64,000 bases of DNA from Desulfovibrionaceae bacterium (GTDB lineage Bacteria > Desulfobacterota > Desulfovibrionia > Desulfovibrionales > Desulfovibrionaceae): the NCBI GenBank assembly GCA_016932995.1, contig JAFGBU010000020.1, positions 1-64,000 of the forward strand, given 5' to 3'. How positions within the stretch are numbered: the first letter of the stretch is position 1; each line of letters starts with the position of its first letter. Below the pieces are notes generated by a model that saw only the letters and a list, made by a program, of their open reading frames with translations, was not told the origin of the DNA and did not search any database. Below are positions 28,166 through 38,666 of the stretch, piece by piece. The translations under genes were made by a program, and so were the position numbers.

Positions 28166-29568
28166 ACCTGACCCTGTCCCGGATACGCCAGTGCCTGACC
28201 GGCGACCGCCCGGAGACCGGCCCGGAGGCCGTGCTCTCCGGGGTGTGCACCGACTCCAGGCTGGCCAAGCCCGGGGACCTGTTCGTCTGTCTCAGCGGCG
28301 AGCGCTTCGACGGCCACAACTTCGCGGCCCGGGCCGCGGCCAGGGGCGCGGCGGCCATAGTCTCGTCCAGGCTCCTGCCCGACGTGTCCGGGGTCCCGGT
28401 GATCATGGTCAAGGACACCCTGGCCGCCCTGGGCAGGCTGGCCCGCTGCTGGCGGGACCAGACCAGGGCCAGGGTGGTGGCCGTGACCGGCACGGCCGGA
28501 AAGACCACGGTCAAGGAGGCCCTGGCCCGGGTGGCCGCCTGCGGGGGCCTAACGGTGGCCAAGAACTACAAGAACTTCAACAACCAGATCGGCCTGCCCC
28601 TGTCCATGCTCCGGGCCGGGGGCCAGGAGGACGTCTGGATCATGGAGCTGGGCATAAGCCTGGCCACGGACATGGACGAGCTCGGCCCGACCGCCTCCCC
28701 GGACCTGGCCCTTATCACCAACATCGGCCCGGCCCACCTGGCCGGCCTGGGCGACCTCGAGGGCGTGGCCCGGGCCAAGGCCTCGCTGTTCAGGCATGTG
28801 CGGCCGGGCGGGGTCTGCCTGGCCTGCCTGGACTACCCCCTGCTCTGGCAGGAGGCCCAAAAGATCGCGCCCCGGGTGCGGGGCTTCTCGCGCCTGGACC
28901 GGGACGCCGAGTTCTACTGCGGGTTCAAGGGCCTGGACGACTCCGGACGGGGCCTGTTCGAGCTGCGGGGCCCGCAGATCGACCAGACCCTGGGCCTTGA
29001 TCTCTGCGGCGAGCACGCGGCCGAGAACATCGCCGCGGTGGCCGCCGCGGCCCACGTCCTGGAATTGCCCGGCCGGGCCCTGGTCCTGGGCCTGGCCCAG
29101 GCCGCGGCCCCGGAGCAGCGCTTCCGGCCCATCCGCAGGGGCAGGCTCTTGATCATCGACGACTCCTACAATGCCAACCCACTGTCCATGCGCCGGGCCC
29201 TGGACGCGGCCAGGCGCATGGCCAAACAGGGCCCGCTGGTCCTGGTGCTCGGGGACATGCTCGAGCTCGGGGACGCGGCGGCCGAGGCCCACGAGGACCT
29301 GGGCCGGTTCATCCGCGAGCTCGCGCCCAGGGCGGTCTTCTTCCAGGGCGAGCACGGCCCGGACCTGGCCCGGGGCCTGGGCGACAACGGCCTGGTAAAG
29401 AAGTTCCAGCTCACCGAGAGGCCCGAGGACCTGACCAGGGGCCTGCGCGGCCTGGACCTGGCCGGGGCGGTCATCCTGGTCAAGGGCTCGCGCGCCTGCC
29501 GCATGGAGAGATACGTGCGCGCCCTGGCCGGGGACCAGGGACCCGAAGACCAGGGGGCGCGGCCGTGA
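28162..29568 (+). CDS. murF: UDP-MurNAc-tripeptide:D-Ala-D-Ala ligase
   Basis: 468 aa. It adds the D-Ala-D-Ala dipeptide to complete the UDP-MurNAc-pentapeptide. The N-terminal domain has [18 protein letters not shown]. The ATP site is VTGTAGKTT, followed by [22 protein letters not shown] and [13 protein letters not shown], all MurF signatures. The start overlaps murE (ATGA) and the end overlaps mraY (GTGA), indicating translational coupling. No ddl gene is present in this cluster, so the dipeptide ligase must be encoded elsewhere. Confidence 0.97.
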   Translation: MNLTLSRIRQCLTGDRPETGPEAVLSGVCTDSRLAKPGDLFVCLSGERFDGHNFAARAAARGAAAIVSSRLLPDVSGVPVIMVKDTLAALGRLARCWRDQTRARVVAVTGTAGKTTVKEALARVAACGGLTVAKNYKNFNNQIGLPLSMLRAGGQEDVWIMELGISLATDMDELGPTASPDLALITNIGPAHLAGLGDLEGVARAKASLFRHVRPGGVCLACLDYPLLWQEAQKIAPRVRGFSRLDRDAEFYCGFKGLDDSGRGLFELRGPQIDQTLGLDLCGEHAAENIAAVAAAAHVLELPGRALVLGLAQAAAPEQRFRPIRRGRLLIIDDSYNANPLSMRRALDAARRMAKQGPLVLVLGDMLELGDAAAEAHEDLGRFIRELAPRAVFFQGEHGPDLARGLGDNGLVKKFQLTERPEDLTRGLRGLDLAGAVILVKGSRACRMERYVRALAGDQGPEDQGARP

Positions 29569-30641
29569 TCTATCATCTCCTGTACCCCCTAAGCGCGCAG
29601 ATAAGCGCCTTCAACGTCTTCAGGTACATCACCTTCCGGTCCATCTACGCCCTGCTGACCGCCCTGGTCCTGACCATCTTCCTGGGCCCGGCCTTCATCC
29701 GCTGGCTGAAGAGGCTCAAATGCGGCCAGCACATCCAGGAGGACGGCCCCAACCACCAGGCCAAGGAGGGCACCCCGACCATGGGCGGCATGATCATCGC
29801 CGCGGCCGTGGTCGCGAGCACCCTGCTCTGGGCCGACCTGACCAACCACTATATCTGGCTGACCCTGTTCGTGTTCACCGGGTTCGGGGCCGTGGGCCTG
29901 GTGGACGACTACATCAAGGTGGTCAAGAAGAGGAACAAGGGCCTGACCGCCTCGGGCAAGTTCGCGGGCCAGGTCCTGGTGGCCTCGGCGGCCATCCTGA
30001 TCCTGCTCTTCGAGCCGGCCTACTCCACCAAGCTGGCCGCGCCATTTTTCAAGCACTTCACCCCGGATTTGGGCTGGTTCTACCTGCCCTTCGCCCTGCT
30101 GGTCCTGGTCGGCTCGTCCAACGGCGTCAACCTGACCGACGGCCTGGACGGCCTGGCCATCGGCCCGACCGTGGTCGGCGCGGCCTGCTTCGCGGTCTTC
30201 ATCTACGTGGCCGGGCACGCGGCCATCGCCGAGTACCTGAACGTGACCCCGGTGCCCGGGGTCGGCGAGGTGACCGTGCTCTGCGGGGCCCTGATCGGCG
30301 CGGGCCTGGGCTTTCTGTGGTACAACGCCTACCCGGCCCAGGTCTTCATGGGCGACGTGGGCTCGCTCAGCCTGGGCGGGACCCTGGGCTTTCTGGCCGT
30401 GCTGGCCAAGCAGGAGCTCCTGCTCCTGGTCATCGGCGGGGTGTTCGTGTTCGAGACCATCTCGGTCATCCTCCAGGTCGGGTTCTTCAAGGTCTCCGGG
30501 GGCAAGCGCATCTTCAGGATGGCCCCCCTGCACCACCACTTCGAGCTCAAGGGCATCCCGGAGTCCAAGATCATCATCCGCTTCTGGATACTGTCCATAC
30601 TCATGGCCCTGGTGGCCCTGAGCACCCTGAAGCTGAGGTAG
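29565..30641 (+). CDS. mraY: Phospho-MurNAc-pentapeptide transferase (lipid I synthase)
   Basis: 358 aa (GTG start overlapping the murF stop). It has about ten membrane helices. Catalytic and signature blocks are [25 protein letters not shown] (Asp-Asp), [25 protein letters not shown] and [12 protein letters not shown]. It transfers phospho-MurNAc-pentapeptide to undecaprenyl phosphate at the cytoplasmic face of the membrane. It follows murF and precedes murD, the standard order. Confidence 0.98.
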   Translation: MIYHLLYPLSAQISAFNVFRYITFRSIYALLTALVLTIFLGPAFIRWLKRLKCGQHIQEDGPNHQAKEGTPTMGGMIIAAAVVASTLLWADLTNHYIWLTLFVFTGFGAVGLVDDYIKVVKKRNKGLTASGKFAGQVLVASAAILILLFEPAYSTKLAAPFFKHFTPDLGWFYLPFALLVLVGSSNGVNLTDGLDGLAIGPTVVGAACFAVFIYVAGHAAIAEYLNVTPVPGVGEVTVLCGALIGAGLGFLWYNAYPAQVFMGDVGSLSLGGTLGFLAVLAKQELLLLVIGGVFVFETISVILQVGFFKVSGGKRIFRMAPLHHHFELKGIPESKIIIRFWILSILMALVALSTLKLR

Positions 30642-30648
30642 CCCGAAG

Positions 30649-31950
30649 GTGAACAGGATCGTGCGCGACTTCAAGCAGGCCCAAAAGCTCAAGGACCACC
30701 TGGCCGTGGTCGTTGGCGCGGGCCGCTCCGGCCTGAGCGCGGCCAGGCTGCTCCTGGCCCTCGGCGCGCGCGTCCGCCTGGCCGACGCCAACCCCGACCT
30801 GCCCCCCGAGGTCCGGGACCGGTTCGGGCCCGAGGTCGAGATCGTGACCGGCGAACACCTGCCCGAGCACTTCAGGGACGCGGACATCGTGGTCCTCAGC
30901 CCGGGCGTGGCGGTCAGAAGGCTCGGCCGCGCCCTGAACGCGGTCCCGGAGCGCAAGGTCGTGGCCGAGCTCGAGCTGGCCTCCTGGTTCGTGGAGGCCC
31001 CGATCGTGGCCGTGACCGGGACCAACGGCAAGACCACGACCTGCACCCTGATCAGCCGCATCCTGGCCGAGGCCGGGAAAAAGGTCTTCACCGGCGGGAA
31101 CATCGGCACCCCGCTCTGCCAGTACCTGCTGGAGGACGAGCCGGCCGAGGTCCTGGTCCTGGAGGCCTCCAGCTTCCAGCTCCAGAACTGCCGACTGTTC
31201 AAGCCCAACATCGGCCTGCTGCTCAACTTCTCGGCCAACCACCTGGACTACCACCGGGACATGGACGAGTACCTCCAGGCCAAGCTGAACCTCTTTGCCC
31301 GCCAGTCCGAGTCCGACACCGCGATCCTGCCCGAGGAGCTGCGCGGCCTGCTCGAGGCCCGCGAGTTCACCCGGGCCCGAAAAATCTACTTCCGGCCCAC
31401 CGAGCGCTTCGCCTGCCCCGGGCTCGTCGGCGAACACAACCGGGCCAACATCGAGGCCGCCTGGCAGGCGGTCAAGGCCCTGGGCGTGGACCAGGACACG
31501 GCGGCCCGGGCCGTGGCCGGCTTCAAGGCCCTGACGCACCGGCTCCAGGCCCTGGGCGAGAAGAGGGGCGTGCTCTTTGTGGACGACTCCAAGGCCACGA
31601 CCCCGGAGGCCATGGCCGCGGCGGTCAAGAGCTTCGACCGGCCGGTCAGGCTGCTGGCCGGGGGCGTGTTCAAGGGCGGCGACCTGGCCGCATTGATCCC
31701 GACGCTCAGGGGCCGGGTGGCCGAGATCGGGCTCTTCGGCGGGGCGCGCGAGGTCTTCGAGTCCGCCCTGTCCCGGGACTTCGACCTGTTCTGGGAGCCG
31801 GACCTTTCGGCCGCGGCCAGGCGGCTGTTTCAAAACGCCGCGGCCGGGGACGTGATCCTGCTCTCCCCGGCCACGGCCAGCTTCGACCAGTACTCGAGCT
31901 ACGCCGAGCGCGGCGACGACTTTCAACGCCTGTACAGGGAGCTTTCATGA
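30649..31950 (+). CDS. murD: UDP-MurNAc-alanine:D-glutamate ligase
   Basis: 433 aa (GTG at 30649; GTG at 30661 is an alternative with AAGGTG further upstream). The N-terminal UDP-binding Rossmann fold has VVGAGRSGLSAARLLL. The ATP site is VTGTNGKTTT. Further blocks are NFSANHLDYHRDMDEY, FVDDSKATTPEA and LLSPATASFDQYSSYAERGDDF at the C-terminus. It adds D-glutamate, the second residue of the stem peptide. Overlaps ftsW by ATGA. Confidence 0.97.
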   Translation: MNRIVRDFKQAQKLKDHLAVVVGAGRSGLSAARLLLALGARVRLADANPDLPPEVRDRFGPEVEIVTGEHLPEHFRDADIVVLSPGVAVRRLGRALNAVPERKVVAELELASWFVEAPIVAVTGTNGKTTTCTLISRILAEAGKKVFTGGNIGTPLCQYLLEDEPAEVLVLEASSFQLQNCRLFKPNIGLLLNFSANHLDYHRDMDEYLQAKLNLFARQSESDTAILPEELRGLLEAREFTRARKIYFRPTERFACPGLVGEHNRANIEAAWQAVKALGVDQDTAARAVAGFKALTHRLQALGEKRGVLFVDDSKATTPEAMAAAVKSFDRPVRLLAGGVFKGGDLAALIPTLRGRVAEIGLFGGAREVFESALSRDFDLFWEPDLSAAARRLFQNAAAGDVILLSPATASFDQYSSYAERGDDFQRLYRELS

Positions 31951-33068
31951 ACCCCGAACCGGGCATGAACAAGAAGACCCGCGCCAGCGGCGCGGACCGC
32001 TGGCTGCTCCTGAGCGCCCTGCTCCTGGCCGGGTTCGGGCTGATAATGGTCCTGTCCTCGTCCGGGATAATGGCCGAGCGCATCTACCAGGACAAGTACC
32101 TGTTCTTCAAGAAGCAGGCCCTGTTCGCGGTCCTGGGCGCGGGCCTGATGTACGTCTGCTCCAGGACGCCCAGGAAGATGATCTACAGCCTGACCTATCT
32201 CTGGGTCACGGCCGCGATCGGGCTGCTGTTCATCTGCGCCCTGACCCCGCTCGGCGTGTCCGCGGGCGGGGCCAAGCGCTGGATCAGCCTGGGCCCGCTC
32301 TCCCTCCAGCCCCTGGAGTTCGCAAAGCCCGCATTGATCCTCTATCTGGCCTACTTCTTCGCCAGGAAGCAGGACATGGTCAAGACCTTCAGCGTGGGCT
32401 TTCTGCCGCCCTTCCTGCTCACCGGCCTGCTCTGCCTGCTGCTGCTCATCCAGCCGGACTTCGGCGGGGCCGTGTTCCTGGCCGGGCTGCTGTTCTTCAT
32501 GTGCCTGGTCGGCGGCACCAGGCTGGGCTATCTGCTGCTCTCCGTGATCTTCGCCGGCGGGGCCGGGTGGCTGCTGATCTCGTCTTCGCCCTACAGGTTC
32601 AAACGGCTGACCGCGTTCCTGGACCCCTTCAAGAGCGCCCAGGACGAGGGCTACCAGCTGGTCCAGTCCCTGTACGCCTTCGGCTCGGGCCAGATCTTCG
32701 GCGCCGGGCTGGGCGCGGGAAAGCAGAAGCTCTTCTTCCTGCCCGAGGCGCACAACGACTTCATCATGGCCGTGGTCGGCGAGGAGCTGGGCTTTGTCGG
32801 GCTGTCGCTCATCTTTTTGGTCATCGGGTTCCTGCTCTGGCGGGGCTTCAGGATCGCCCTGGACCAGGACGACCTCCAGGACCGCTTCACGGCCTACGGC
32901 CTGGTCCTGATCCTGGCCCTGGGCTTCATGCTCAACCTGGCCGTGGCCCTGGGCGCGGTGCCGCCCAAGGGCGTGCCCATGCCGTTTGTCAGCTACGGAG
33001 GGAGCAGCCTGCTGGTCTCGTTCATCTGCGTGGGCCTGCTCCTGAACCTGTCGAGGCGCGCGCGATGA
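31947..33068 (+). CDS. ftsW: Septal peptidoglycan glycosyltransferase FtsW
   Basis: 373 aa SEDS-family protein with about ten membrane segments. Characteristic blocks are GAKRWISLGPLSLQPLEFAKPALILYLA, IQPDFGGAVFL, HNDFIMAVVGEELGF and PPKGVPMPFVSYGGSSLL. It polymerises lipid II at the septum together with FtsI. Short overlaps on both sides (murD and murG) suggest a fixed ratio of synthesis. Its position between murD and murG identifies it as FtsW rather than RodA. Confidence 0.97.
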   Translation: MNPEPGMNKKTRASGADRWLLLSALLLAGFGLIMVLSSSGIMAERIYQDKYLFFKKQALFAVLGAGLMYVCSRTPRKMIYSLTYLWVTAAIGLLFICALTPLGVSAGGAKRWISLGPLSLQPLEFAKPALILYLAYFFARKQDMVKTFSVGFLPPFLLTGLLCLLLLIQPDFGGAVFLAGLLFFMCLVGGTRLGYLLLSVIFAGGAGWLLISSSPYRFKRLTAFLDPFKSAQDEGYQLVQSLYAFGSGQIFGAGLGAGKQKLFFLPEAHNDFIMAVVGEELGFVGLSLIFLVIGFLLWRGFRIALDQDDLQDRFTAYGLVLILALGFMLNLAVALGAVPPKGVPMPFVSYGGSSLLVSFICVGLLLNLSRRAR

Positions 33069-34144
33069 ACAGGCTGGTGGTCGCGACCGGCGGCACCGGA
33101 GGCCACATCTTCCCGGCCCTGGCCGTGGCCGCGGAGCATTTGCGCCGCGCGCCCCAAGGCCGGGTCCTTTTCCTGGGCGGCCGCGGCCCGGAGGGCGACC
33201 TGGCCCGCAAGGCCGGCCTGGAGTTTACGGCCCTGCCCGCCAGGGCCGTGGTCGGCAAGGGCCTCAAGGCCGTCCTTGGCCTGGCCTGGACGGCCGGGGG
33301 CCTGGCCCTTTCGATCGTCGAGCTCAGGCGCTTCAGGCCGGACGCGGTCATGGGCTTCGGCGGCTACGCGGGCTTCTGCCCGGTGCTCGCGGCCAGGCTG
33401 CTCAGGACCCCGACCGCGATCCACGAGCAGAACAGCCTGCCCGGGATCACCAACCGGCTGCTCGGCAAATGGGTGGACAAGATATTCATCTCCTTTGCCG
33501 ACTCGGCCGGGTTCTTCCCCAAGGAGCGCACCGTGAGCGTGGGAAACCCGGTCAGGCCGGAGATATCCAAGGTCCGGGAGAAGAGGTCCGCCGGACGGCC
33601 GGGCAGAAACCTGCTCATCCTGGGCGGCAGCCAGGGGGCCAGGGCCATAAACGACGCGGTAATCCAAGCCCTGCCGCTCCTGTCCGCGGCCGGGGTGGGC
33701 CTGCGCCACCAGGCCGGGCCCGGAGACGAGCAGAGGGTCAAGAACGCCTACCTGGCCGCGGGCCGGGACCCGTCGATGGTTCAGGGGTTCATCGAGGACA
33801 TGGCCGAGGCCTACGCCTGGGCCGACCTGGTCCTGTGCCGGGCCGGGGCCACGACCGTCTTCGAGCTGGCCGCGAGCGGCGCGCCGGCCATACTGGTGCC
33901 CTTCCCGTTCGCGGCCGGGGACCATCAGACCAAAAACGCCCGGGCCCTGGCCGAATGCGGCGCGGCAATCATCATCCATCAAAAGGACCTCTCGGCCCGG
34001 GCCCTGGCGGATCAGGCGGCCGGGCTGCTGGGCTCCGAAGACAGGCTCGCGGCCATGTCCGAGGCCGCAGGCCGCTTTGCCAGGCCCGATGCGGCAAGGG
34101 ACATGGTCTCGGACATGGAAAACATCGTCGCCAGGGCGGCGTAG
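33065..34144 (+). CDS. murG: Lipid II synthase MurG (GlcNAc transferase)
   Basis: 359 aa, starting at an ATGA overlap with ftsW. The GT28 family glycine-rich loop [16 protein letters not shown] is at the N-terminus. [14 protein letters not shown] and [14 protein letters not shown] follow. [12 protein letters not shown] and [31 protein letters not shown] form the UDP-GlcNAc site. It adds GlcNAc to lipid I on the inner face of the membrane. Confidence 0.97.
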   Translation: MNRLVVATGGTGGHIFPALAVAAEHLRRAPQGRVLFLGGRGPEGDLARKAGLEFTALPARAVVGKGLKAVLGLAWTAGGLALSIVELRRFRPDAVMGFGGYAGFCPVLAARLLRTPTAIHEQNSLPGITNRLLGKWVDKIFISFADSAGFFPKERTVSVGNPVRPEISKVREKRSAGRPGRNLLILGGSQGARAINDAVIQALPLLSAAGVGLRHQAGPGDEQRVKNAYLAAGRDPSMVQGFIEDMAEAYAWADLVLCRAGATTVFELAASGAPAILVPFPFAAGDHQTKNARALAECGAAIIIHQKDLSARALADQAAGLLGSEDRLAAMSEAAGRFARPDAARDMVSDMENIVARAA

Positions 34145-34154
34145 GGGTGAACGG

Positions 34155-35594
34155 ATGAGCTCGGCCCAAAACCGGATCGGACCCGCCTTCGGCGGCGCGG
34201 CCAGGCCGGCCATGCACGGCCGGGTGAACACCATCCACATGGTCGGCATCGGCGGCTCGGGCATGAGCGGCATCGCCGAGGTGCTCATAAACATGGGCTT
34301 CACGGTCACCGGCTCGGACCTCTCGGCCGGGGCCTCGGTCAAGAGGCTGAAAAAGCTCGGGGCCACGGTGTTCATCGGCCACGGCCCGGAAAACGTGGGC
34401 GCGGCCGACGTCCTGGTCAAGTCCACGGCCGTGTCCATGGACAACCCCGAGGTCCAGAGGGCCCGGGACATGGGCGTGCCCGTGATCCCGAGGGCCGAGA
34501 TGCTCGCCGAGCTCATGCGCCTGCGCACGGGCATCGCCGTGGCCGGGACCCACGGCAAGACGACCACGACCTCGCTTCTGGCCACCGTGTTCACCGAGGC
34601 CGGGCTGGACCCCACGGTGATCATCGGCGGCAGGCTGAACACCTTCGGCAGCAACGCCCGGCTAGGCGAGGGCGAGTACCTGGTGGCCGAGGCCGACGAG
34701 TCCGACGGCTCGTTTCTGTGCCTGTCCCCGATCATGACCATCGTGACCAACGTGGACAAGGACCACATGGACTTCTACCCGGACATGGCGGCCATCGACC
34801 AGGCCTTCACCAGGTTCATGAACCAGGTGCCCTTCTACGGCCTGAACGTGGTCTGCGGCGACGACCCCGGGGTCCAGAGGCTGCTGCCGGGCATAAAGCG
34901 GCCCTGCCTGACCTACGGCCAGGGCGAGCACAACCGGCTTCGGGGCGAGGTCGTGAGCTCGCACCTCAGGACCCTGTTCAACGTGTTTTTCGACGGCCGG
35001 CCCTGGGGCGAGGCCACAGTGGCCCTGCCCGGCCGCCACAACATGCTGAACGCCCTGGGCGTGATCGGCCTGGCCATGGAGGCCGGGCTGGCCAAGGAGC
35101 ACATCCTCAAGGGCCTGGCGAACTTCGGGGGCGTGGGCCGGCGCTTCGAGCTCAAGGGCGAACGGGCCGGGGTCCTGGTGGTCGACGACTACGGCCACCA
35201 CCCGGCCGAGATCAAGGCCACCCTGGCCACGGCCCGGGCCTGCTACCCGGACCGGCGGCTGGTGGTCGCCTTCCAGCCGCACCGCTTCACCCGGACCCAG
35301 GCCCTGTTCGGCGAGTTCTGCAAGGTCTTCGAGGACGTGGACCTGCTCCTGCTGACCGAGATCTACCCGGCCTCGGAATCGCCCATACCCGGGGTCAGCG
35401 GCCTGTCCCTGGCCCAGGGCGTCAAGCAGGTCAGCCGTGTCAAGGTCCGCTTCTTCCCGGACCTCGACTCGGCCCAGGCCCACCTGCCGGAGATACTCGC
35501 GGCCGGGGACCTGTTCCTGACCCTGGGCGCGGGCAATGTCTGGCAGCTGGGGGAGAACTTCATCGCCGCCCGCGAGGCGGAGGGGCAGGGGTGA
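34155..35594 (+). CDS. murC: UDP-MurNAc:L-alanine ligase
   Basis: 479 aa from the ATG at 34155, which is preceded by AGGGGTGA; upstream in-frame codons overlap murG and were rejected. The N-terminus has [17 protein letters not shown], the ATP site is [11 protein letters not shown], and [10 protein letters not shown] and [10 protein letters not shown] follow, all diagnostic of MurC. It adds the first amino acid to UDP-MurNAc. It is followed after 3 bp by murB, which makes its substrate. Confidence 0.97.
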   Translation: MSSAQNRIGPAFGGAARPAMHGRVNTIHMVGIGGSGMSGIAEVLINMGFTVTGSDLSAGASVKRLKKLGATVFIGHGPENVGAADVLVKSTAVSMDNPEVQRARDMGVPVIPRAEMLAELMRLRTGIAVAGTHGKTTTTSLLATVFTEAGLDPTVIIGGRLNTFGSNARLGEGEYLVAEADESDGSFLCLSPIMTIVTNVDKDHMDFYPDMAAIDQAFTRFMNQVPFYGLNVVCGDDPGVQRLLPGIKRPCLTYGQGEHNRLRGEVVSSHLRTLFNVFFDGRPWGEATVALPGRHNMLNALGVIGLAMEAGLAKEHILKGLANFGGVGRRFELKGERAGVLVVDDYGHHPAEIKATLATARACYPDRRLVVAFQPHRFTRTQALFGEFCKVFEDVDLLLLTEIYPASESPIPGVSGLSLAQGVKQVSRVKVRFFPDLDSAQAHLPEILAAGDLFLTLGAGNVWQLGENFIAAREAEGQG

Positions 35595-35597
35595 GCC

Positions 35598-36479
35598 ATG
35601 GGGCTCGTCGTCCACCCGGAACCGCTTCTGTCCGAGCGGACCACCCTGGGCCTGGGCGGCCGCGCCCTGGCCGAGGCCGTGGCCTCGGACCGGGCGGACC
35701 TGGACGAGCTCGGCGCGTTCTTTGAAAGACACGGCGGCCGGCCGTTCGTCCTGGGCCGGGGGAGCAACGTCCTGGCCCGGGACAACGGCCTGGACCTGGT
35801 ATTGGTCCGGGCGGCCGACACCACCGGGCCCGAGCGGATCGGCCAGGATCAGGACCGGGTCCTGGTGAAGGTCGGGGCGGGCGCGGCCCTGCCCGGGCTG
35901 CTCGGCTGGCTGCGCAGGGCCGGGTTGTCCGGGCTGGAGGGCCTGGCCGGGGTGCCCGGAAGCGTGGGCGGGGCCGTGGCCATGAACGCCGGGGCCTACG
36001 GCCAGGACCTGTCCCAGGTCCTTAGCAGGGTCCGGCTCTGGACCCCGGACAGGGGCCTGTTCTGGAGGCCGGCCGCGGACTGCGCCATGGGCTACCGGCA
36101 GTTCGACCCCCTGGCCGGGCCCGGGCCGTGGCTGGTCTGGGAGGTCGAATTGAGCCTTGCGCCCGGCGAGCCCGAGGCCGTGGCCCAGGCCATGCGCCGG
36201 GCCCTGGACAACAAGCGGCGCACCCAGCCCCTGGACGCGAAAAGCGCGGGCTGCGTGTTCAAGAACCCGGCCGGACGAAGCGCGGGCAGGCTCCTGGACG
36301 AGGCCGGGTTCAAGGGCAGACGACTGGGAGACATGGCCTTTTCCGAGCTGCACGCCAACTTCCTGGTCAACCTGGGCAAGGGCACGGCGGCCCAGGCCCT
36401 GGAGCTCCTGGATCAGGCCAGGGCCGAGATTTTGAAGAGACACGGGATCGACCTGGAAACGGAGGTGATTTTGCTGTGA
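35598..36479 (+). CDS. murB: UDP-N-acetylenolpyruvylglucosamine reductase
   Basis: 293 aa flavoprotein reducing enolpyruvyl-UDP-GlcNAc to UDP-MurNAc. FAD-binding blocks are LGRGSNVLARD and GVPGSVGGAVAMNAGAYG. The catalytic proton-donor segment reads SAGCVFKNP, with Cys219 where many MurB enzymes have Ser. The final Glu lies in DLETEVILL. The short size and the absence of the large insert of E. coli MurB indicate a type II enzyme. Its stop codon overlaps the ftsQ GTG start, with the ribosome-binding site GGAGGTGA inside murB. Confidence 0.95.
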   Translation: MGLVVHPEPLLSERTTLGLGGRALAEAVASDRADLDELGAFFERHGGRPFVLGRGSNVLARDNGLDLVLVRAADTTGPERIGQDQDRVLVKVGAGAALPGLLGWLRRAGLSGLEGLAGVPGSVGGAVAMNAGAYGQDLSQVLSRVRLWTPDRGLFWRPAADCAMGYRQFDPLAGPGPWLVWEVELSLAPGEPEAVAQAMRRALDNKRRTQPLDAKSAGCVFKNPAGRSAGRLLDEAGFKGRRLGDMAFSELHANFLVNLGKGTAAQALELLDQARAEILKRHGIDLETEVILL

Positions 36480-37309
36480 GCACCTTTACCCTGGAAAGAC
36501 AGAACAGGCTGAAGTTTCTTCCGGCCAAGGGCAACCGCTACAAGAGGCCCGGGGGCCCGGGCCTGTCCGCGCCCAGGGGCCTGGTCCCGGCCTTCAAGGG
36601 CCTGTTCGCCGGGGCCCTGGGCCTGGCCCTGCTCGCCTGCCTGGGCGTGGGCCTGCTCTACTCCTACCGCTGGATGACCATCAACCCGTACTTCGGGCTC
36701 AAGGAGGTCGAGGTCGCGGGCCTCGACCGCCTGGCCTACGGCGACGTGGTCAGGGAGGCCGGGCTCAGGCTCGGCCAGAACTGCCTGGCCTTGAACGTCA
36801 GCGACATCGAGTCCAGCCTGATCAAGAACCCCTGGGTCAAATCCGTGGCCGTGCGCCGGGACCTGCCGGGCAGGCTGAGCATCACGGTCACCGAGCGCAG
36901 GCCGGCGTTCTGGGTGCTGCGGGGCTCAAACCTGTTCTACGCCGACGACGAGGGTGTGCTGATCGCGGCCGTGGGCCCGGGCCGGTTCAGCTCCCTGCCC
37001 GTGCTCGAGGTCCATCCCGACGCCCCGGGCAAGGCCGCAGCCGTGAACCGCGTCGTGTCCCTGGCGCGCAGGACCGACCTGCCCTTTCCCCTGGACGCCG
37101 CGGCCTGGATCAGGGTCGATTCCAATGGGGACCTGGAGATGTTTCTGGACAACCGCGGCCTGACCGTGCGCCTCGACCCCGGGGACTGGGAGCGCGGGCT
37201 CACGCACCTGGCCGCGGTCTGGAAGGACCTCGAGGCCAGGGACGAATTGGCCCTGGTCTCGGCCATGGCCGCGCGCGGGGACAAGGTCTGGGTCAAAAGG
37301 AAAGGATGA
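36476..37309 (+). CDS. ftsQ: Cell division protein FtsQ/DivIB
   Basis: 277 aa. The GTG at 36476 overlaps the murB stop and has a perfect GGAGGTGA seven bases upstream, which fixes the start. A basic cytoplasmic N-terminus is followed by one membrane helix (about 42-62), a POTRA domain (YFGLKEVEVAGLDRLAYGDVVREAG to NPWVKSVAVRRDLPGRLSITVTERRP) and the FtsQ beta domain. It is a scaffold of the divisome that recruits FtsL and FtsI. Confidence 0.93.
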   Translation: MSTFTLERQNRLKFLPAKGNRYKRPGGPGLSAPRGLVPAFKGLFAGALGLALLACLGVGLLYSYRWMTINPYFGLKEVEVAGLDRLAYGDVVREAGLRLGQNCLALNVSDIESSLIKNPWVKSVAVRRDLPGRLSITVTERRPAFWVLRGSNLFYADDEGVLIAAVGPGRFSSLPVLEVHPDAPGKAAAVNRVVSLARRTDLPFPLDAAAWIRVDSNGDLEMFLDNRGLTVRLDPGDWERGLTHLAAVWKDLEARDELALVSAMAARGDKVWVKRKG

Positions 37310-37383
37310 ATCCGCGCCGGACAGGGCCTCGACGCAGCACCAGCGGCCCGGCTGATCCGGGCCGGATTCCAAGGAGAGTTCAA

Positions 37384-38616
37384 ATGGCCAAGAGTGACCT
37401 GGTCGTCGGGCTGGACATCGGGACCACCAAGATCTGCGCCGTGGTCGGCGAGTCGTCCGGCAAGGCCGTGAACATCGTGGGCATCGGCACCAGCCCCTCC
37501 ACCGGCCTGAGGCGGGGGGTGGTGGTGAACATCGAGCAGACCGTCCAGTCCATCAAACGGGCCCTGGAGGAGGCCGAGCTCATGGCCGGGTGCGAGATCC
37601 GCTCGGTCTACGCCGGCATCGCCGGAAGCCACATCAAGGGCTTCAACAGCCACGGGGTCATCGCGGTCAAGGGCGGCGAGGTCATCCAGAAGGACGTGGA
37701 CCGGGCCATAGAGGCGGCCAAGGCCGTGGCCATCCCCCTGGACCGGGAGGTCATCCACACCCTGCCCCAGGAGTTCATCGTCGACGACCAGCGCGGCATC
37801 GTCGATCCCCTGGGCATGGCCGGGGTCAGGCTCGAGGTCAAGGTGCACATCGTCACCGGCGCGGTGACCTCGGCCCAGAACATCGTGCGCTCCTGCCACC
37901 GGGCCGGGCTGGACGTGTCCAACATCGTGCTCGAGTCCCTGGCCTCGAGCAAGGCCGTGCTCTCGGCCGAGGAGCGGGAGATCGGCGTGGCCCTGGTGGA
38001 CATCGGCGGCGGGACCACGGACCTGGCCATCTTCTCCAAGGACAGCATCAAGCACACCTCGGTCCTGGCCCTGGGCGGCAACAACCTGACCAACGACATC
38101 GCCTTCGGCCTGCGCACGCCCATGACCTCGGCCGAGAAGATCAAGATCGAGCACGGCTGCGCCATGTCCGAATTGGTCACCGGCGACGAGAGCATCGAGG
38201 TGCCCAGCGTGGGCGGCCGGGACTCCAGGGCCATCTCCAAGAAGGTCCTGGCCGACATCTGCGAGCCGCGCTGCGAGGAGATACTGGCCCTGGTGGACCA
38301 GGACCTGATCAAGTCCGGGTTCAAGAACAACATCGCCGCGGGCGTGGTCCTGACCGGGGGCTCGTCGCTCATCTCGGGCATGGCCGAGCTGGCCGAGCAG
38401 ATCTTCGACCTGCCGGTGCGCATCGGCTACCCGGAGCAGGTCGGCGGGCTCAAGGACCTGGTCAACAGCCCGATCTACGCCACGGCCGTGGGCCTGCTCA
38501 TGCACGGCGTGGACGAGGAGGGCACCAGGACCGAGCGGCCCTTCAGGATCAGGGACGACAATGTCTTCAACCGCATTCTGGGCAGGATGCGGAAGTGGTT
38601 CACGGACATCGCCTGA
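37384..38616 (+). CDS. ftsA: Cell division protein FtsA
   Basis: 410 aa from the ATG at 37384 (AAGGAG eight bases upstream). It is an actin-like ATPase that tethers FtsZ to the membrane. Phosphate-binding blocks are VVGLDIGTTKICAVVGE and ALVDIGGGTTDLAIFS. The 1C subdomain has YAGIAGSHIKGFNS. The C-terminal VFNRILGRMRKWFTDIA is the amphipathic membrane-targeting helix. The strong ribosome-binding site and the 74-bp gap from ftsQ suggest raised expression of ftsA and ftsZ. Confidence 0.97.
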   Translation: MAKSDLVVGLDIGTTKICAVVGESSGKAVNIVGIGTSPSTGLRRGVVVNIEQTVQSIKRALEEAELMAGCEIRSVYAGIAGSHIKGFNSHGVIAVKGGEVIQKDVDRAIEAAKAVAIPLDREVIHTLPQEFIVDDQRGIVDPLGMAGVRLEVKVHIVTGAVTSAQNIVRSCHRAGLDVSNIVLESLASSKAVLSAEEREIGVALVDIGGGTTDLAIFSKDSIKHTSVLALGGNNLTNDIAFGLRTPMTSAEKIKIEHGCAMSELVTGDESIEVPSVGGRDSRAISKKVLADICEPRCEEILALVDQDLIKSGFKNNIAAGVVLTGGSSLISGMAELAEQIFDLPVRIGYPEQVGGLKDLVNSPIYATAVGLLMHGVDEEGTRTERPFRIRDDNVFNRILGRMRKWFTDIA

Positions 38617-38666
38617 CATCGGGCGCATGCCGGAGAGGTCAACAGGCAACGGTCAAGGAGGACAAA

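Noticed and set aside
32501-33064. Open frame upstream of and continuous with murG
   Set aside because: It runs through ftsW in the wrong frame; murG begins at the ATGA overlap at 33065 with the conserved GGTGGH motif.
37310-37383. Longer FtsA start at 37306
   Set aside because: The added 26 residues are Arg/Pro/Ser-rich, and AAGGAG lies immediately before the ATG at 37384, which gives the standard FtsA beginning.
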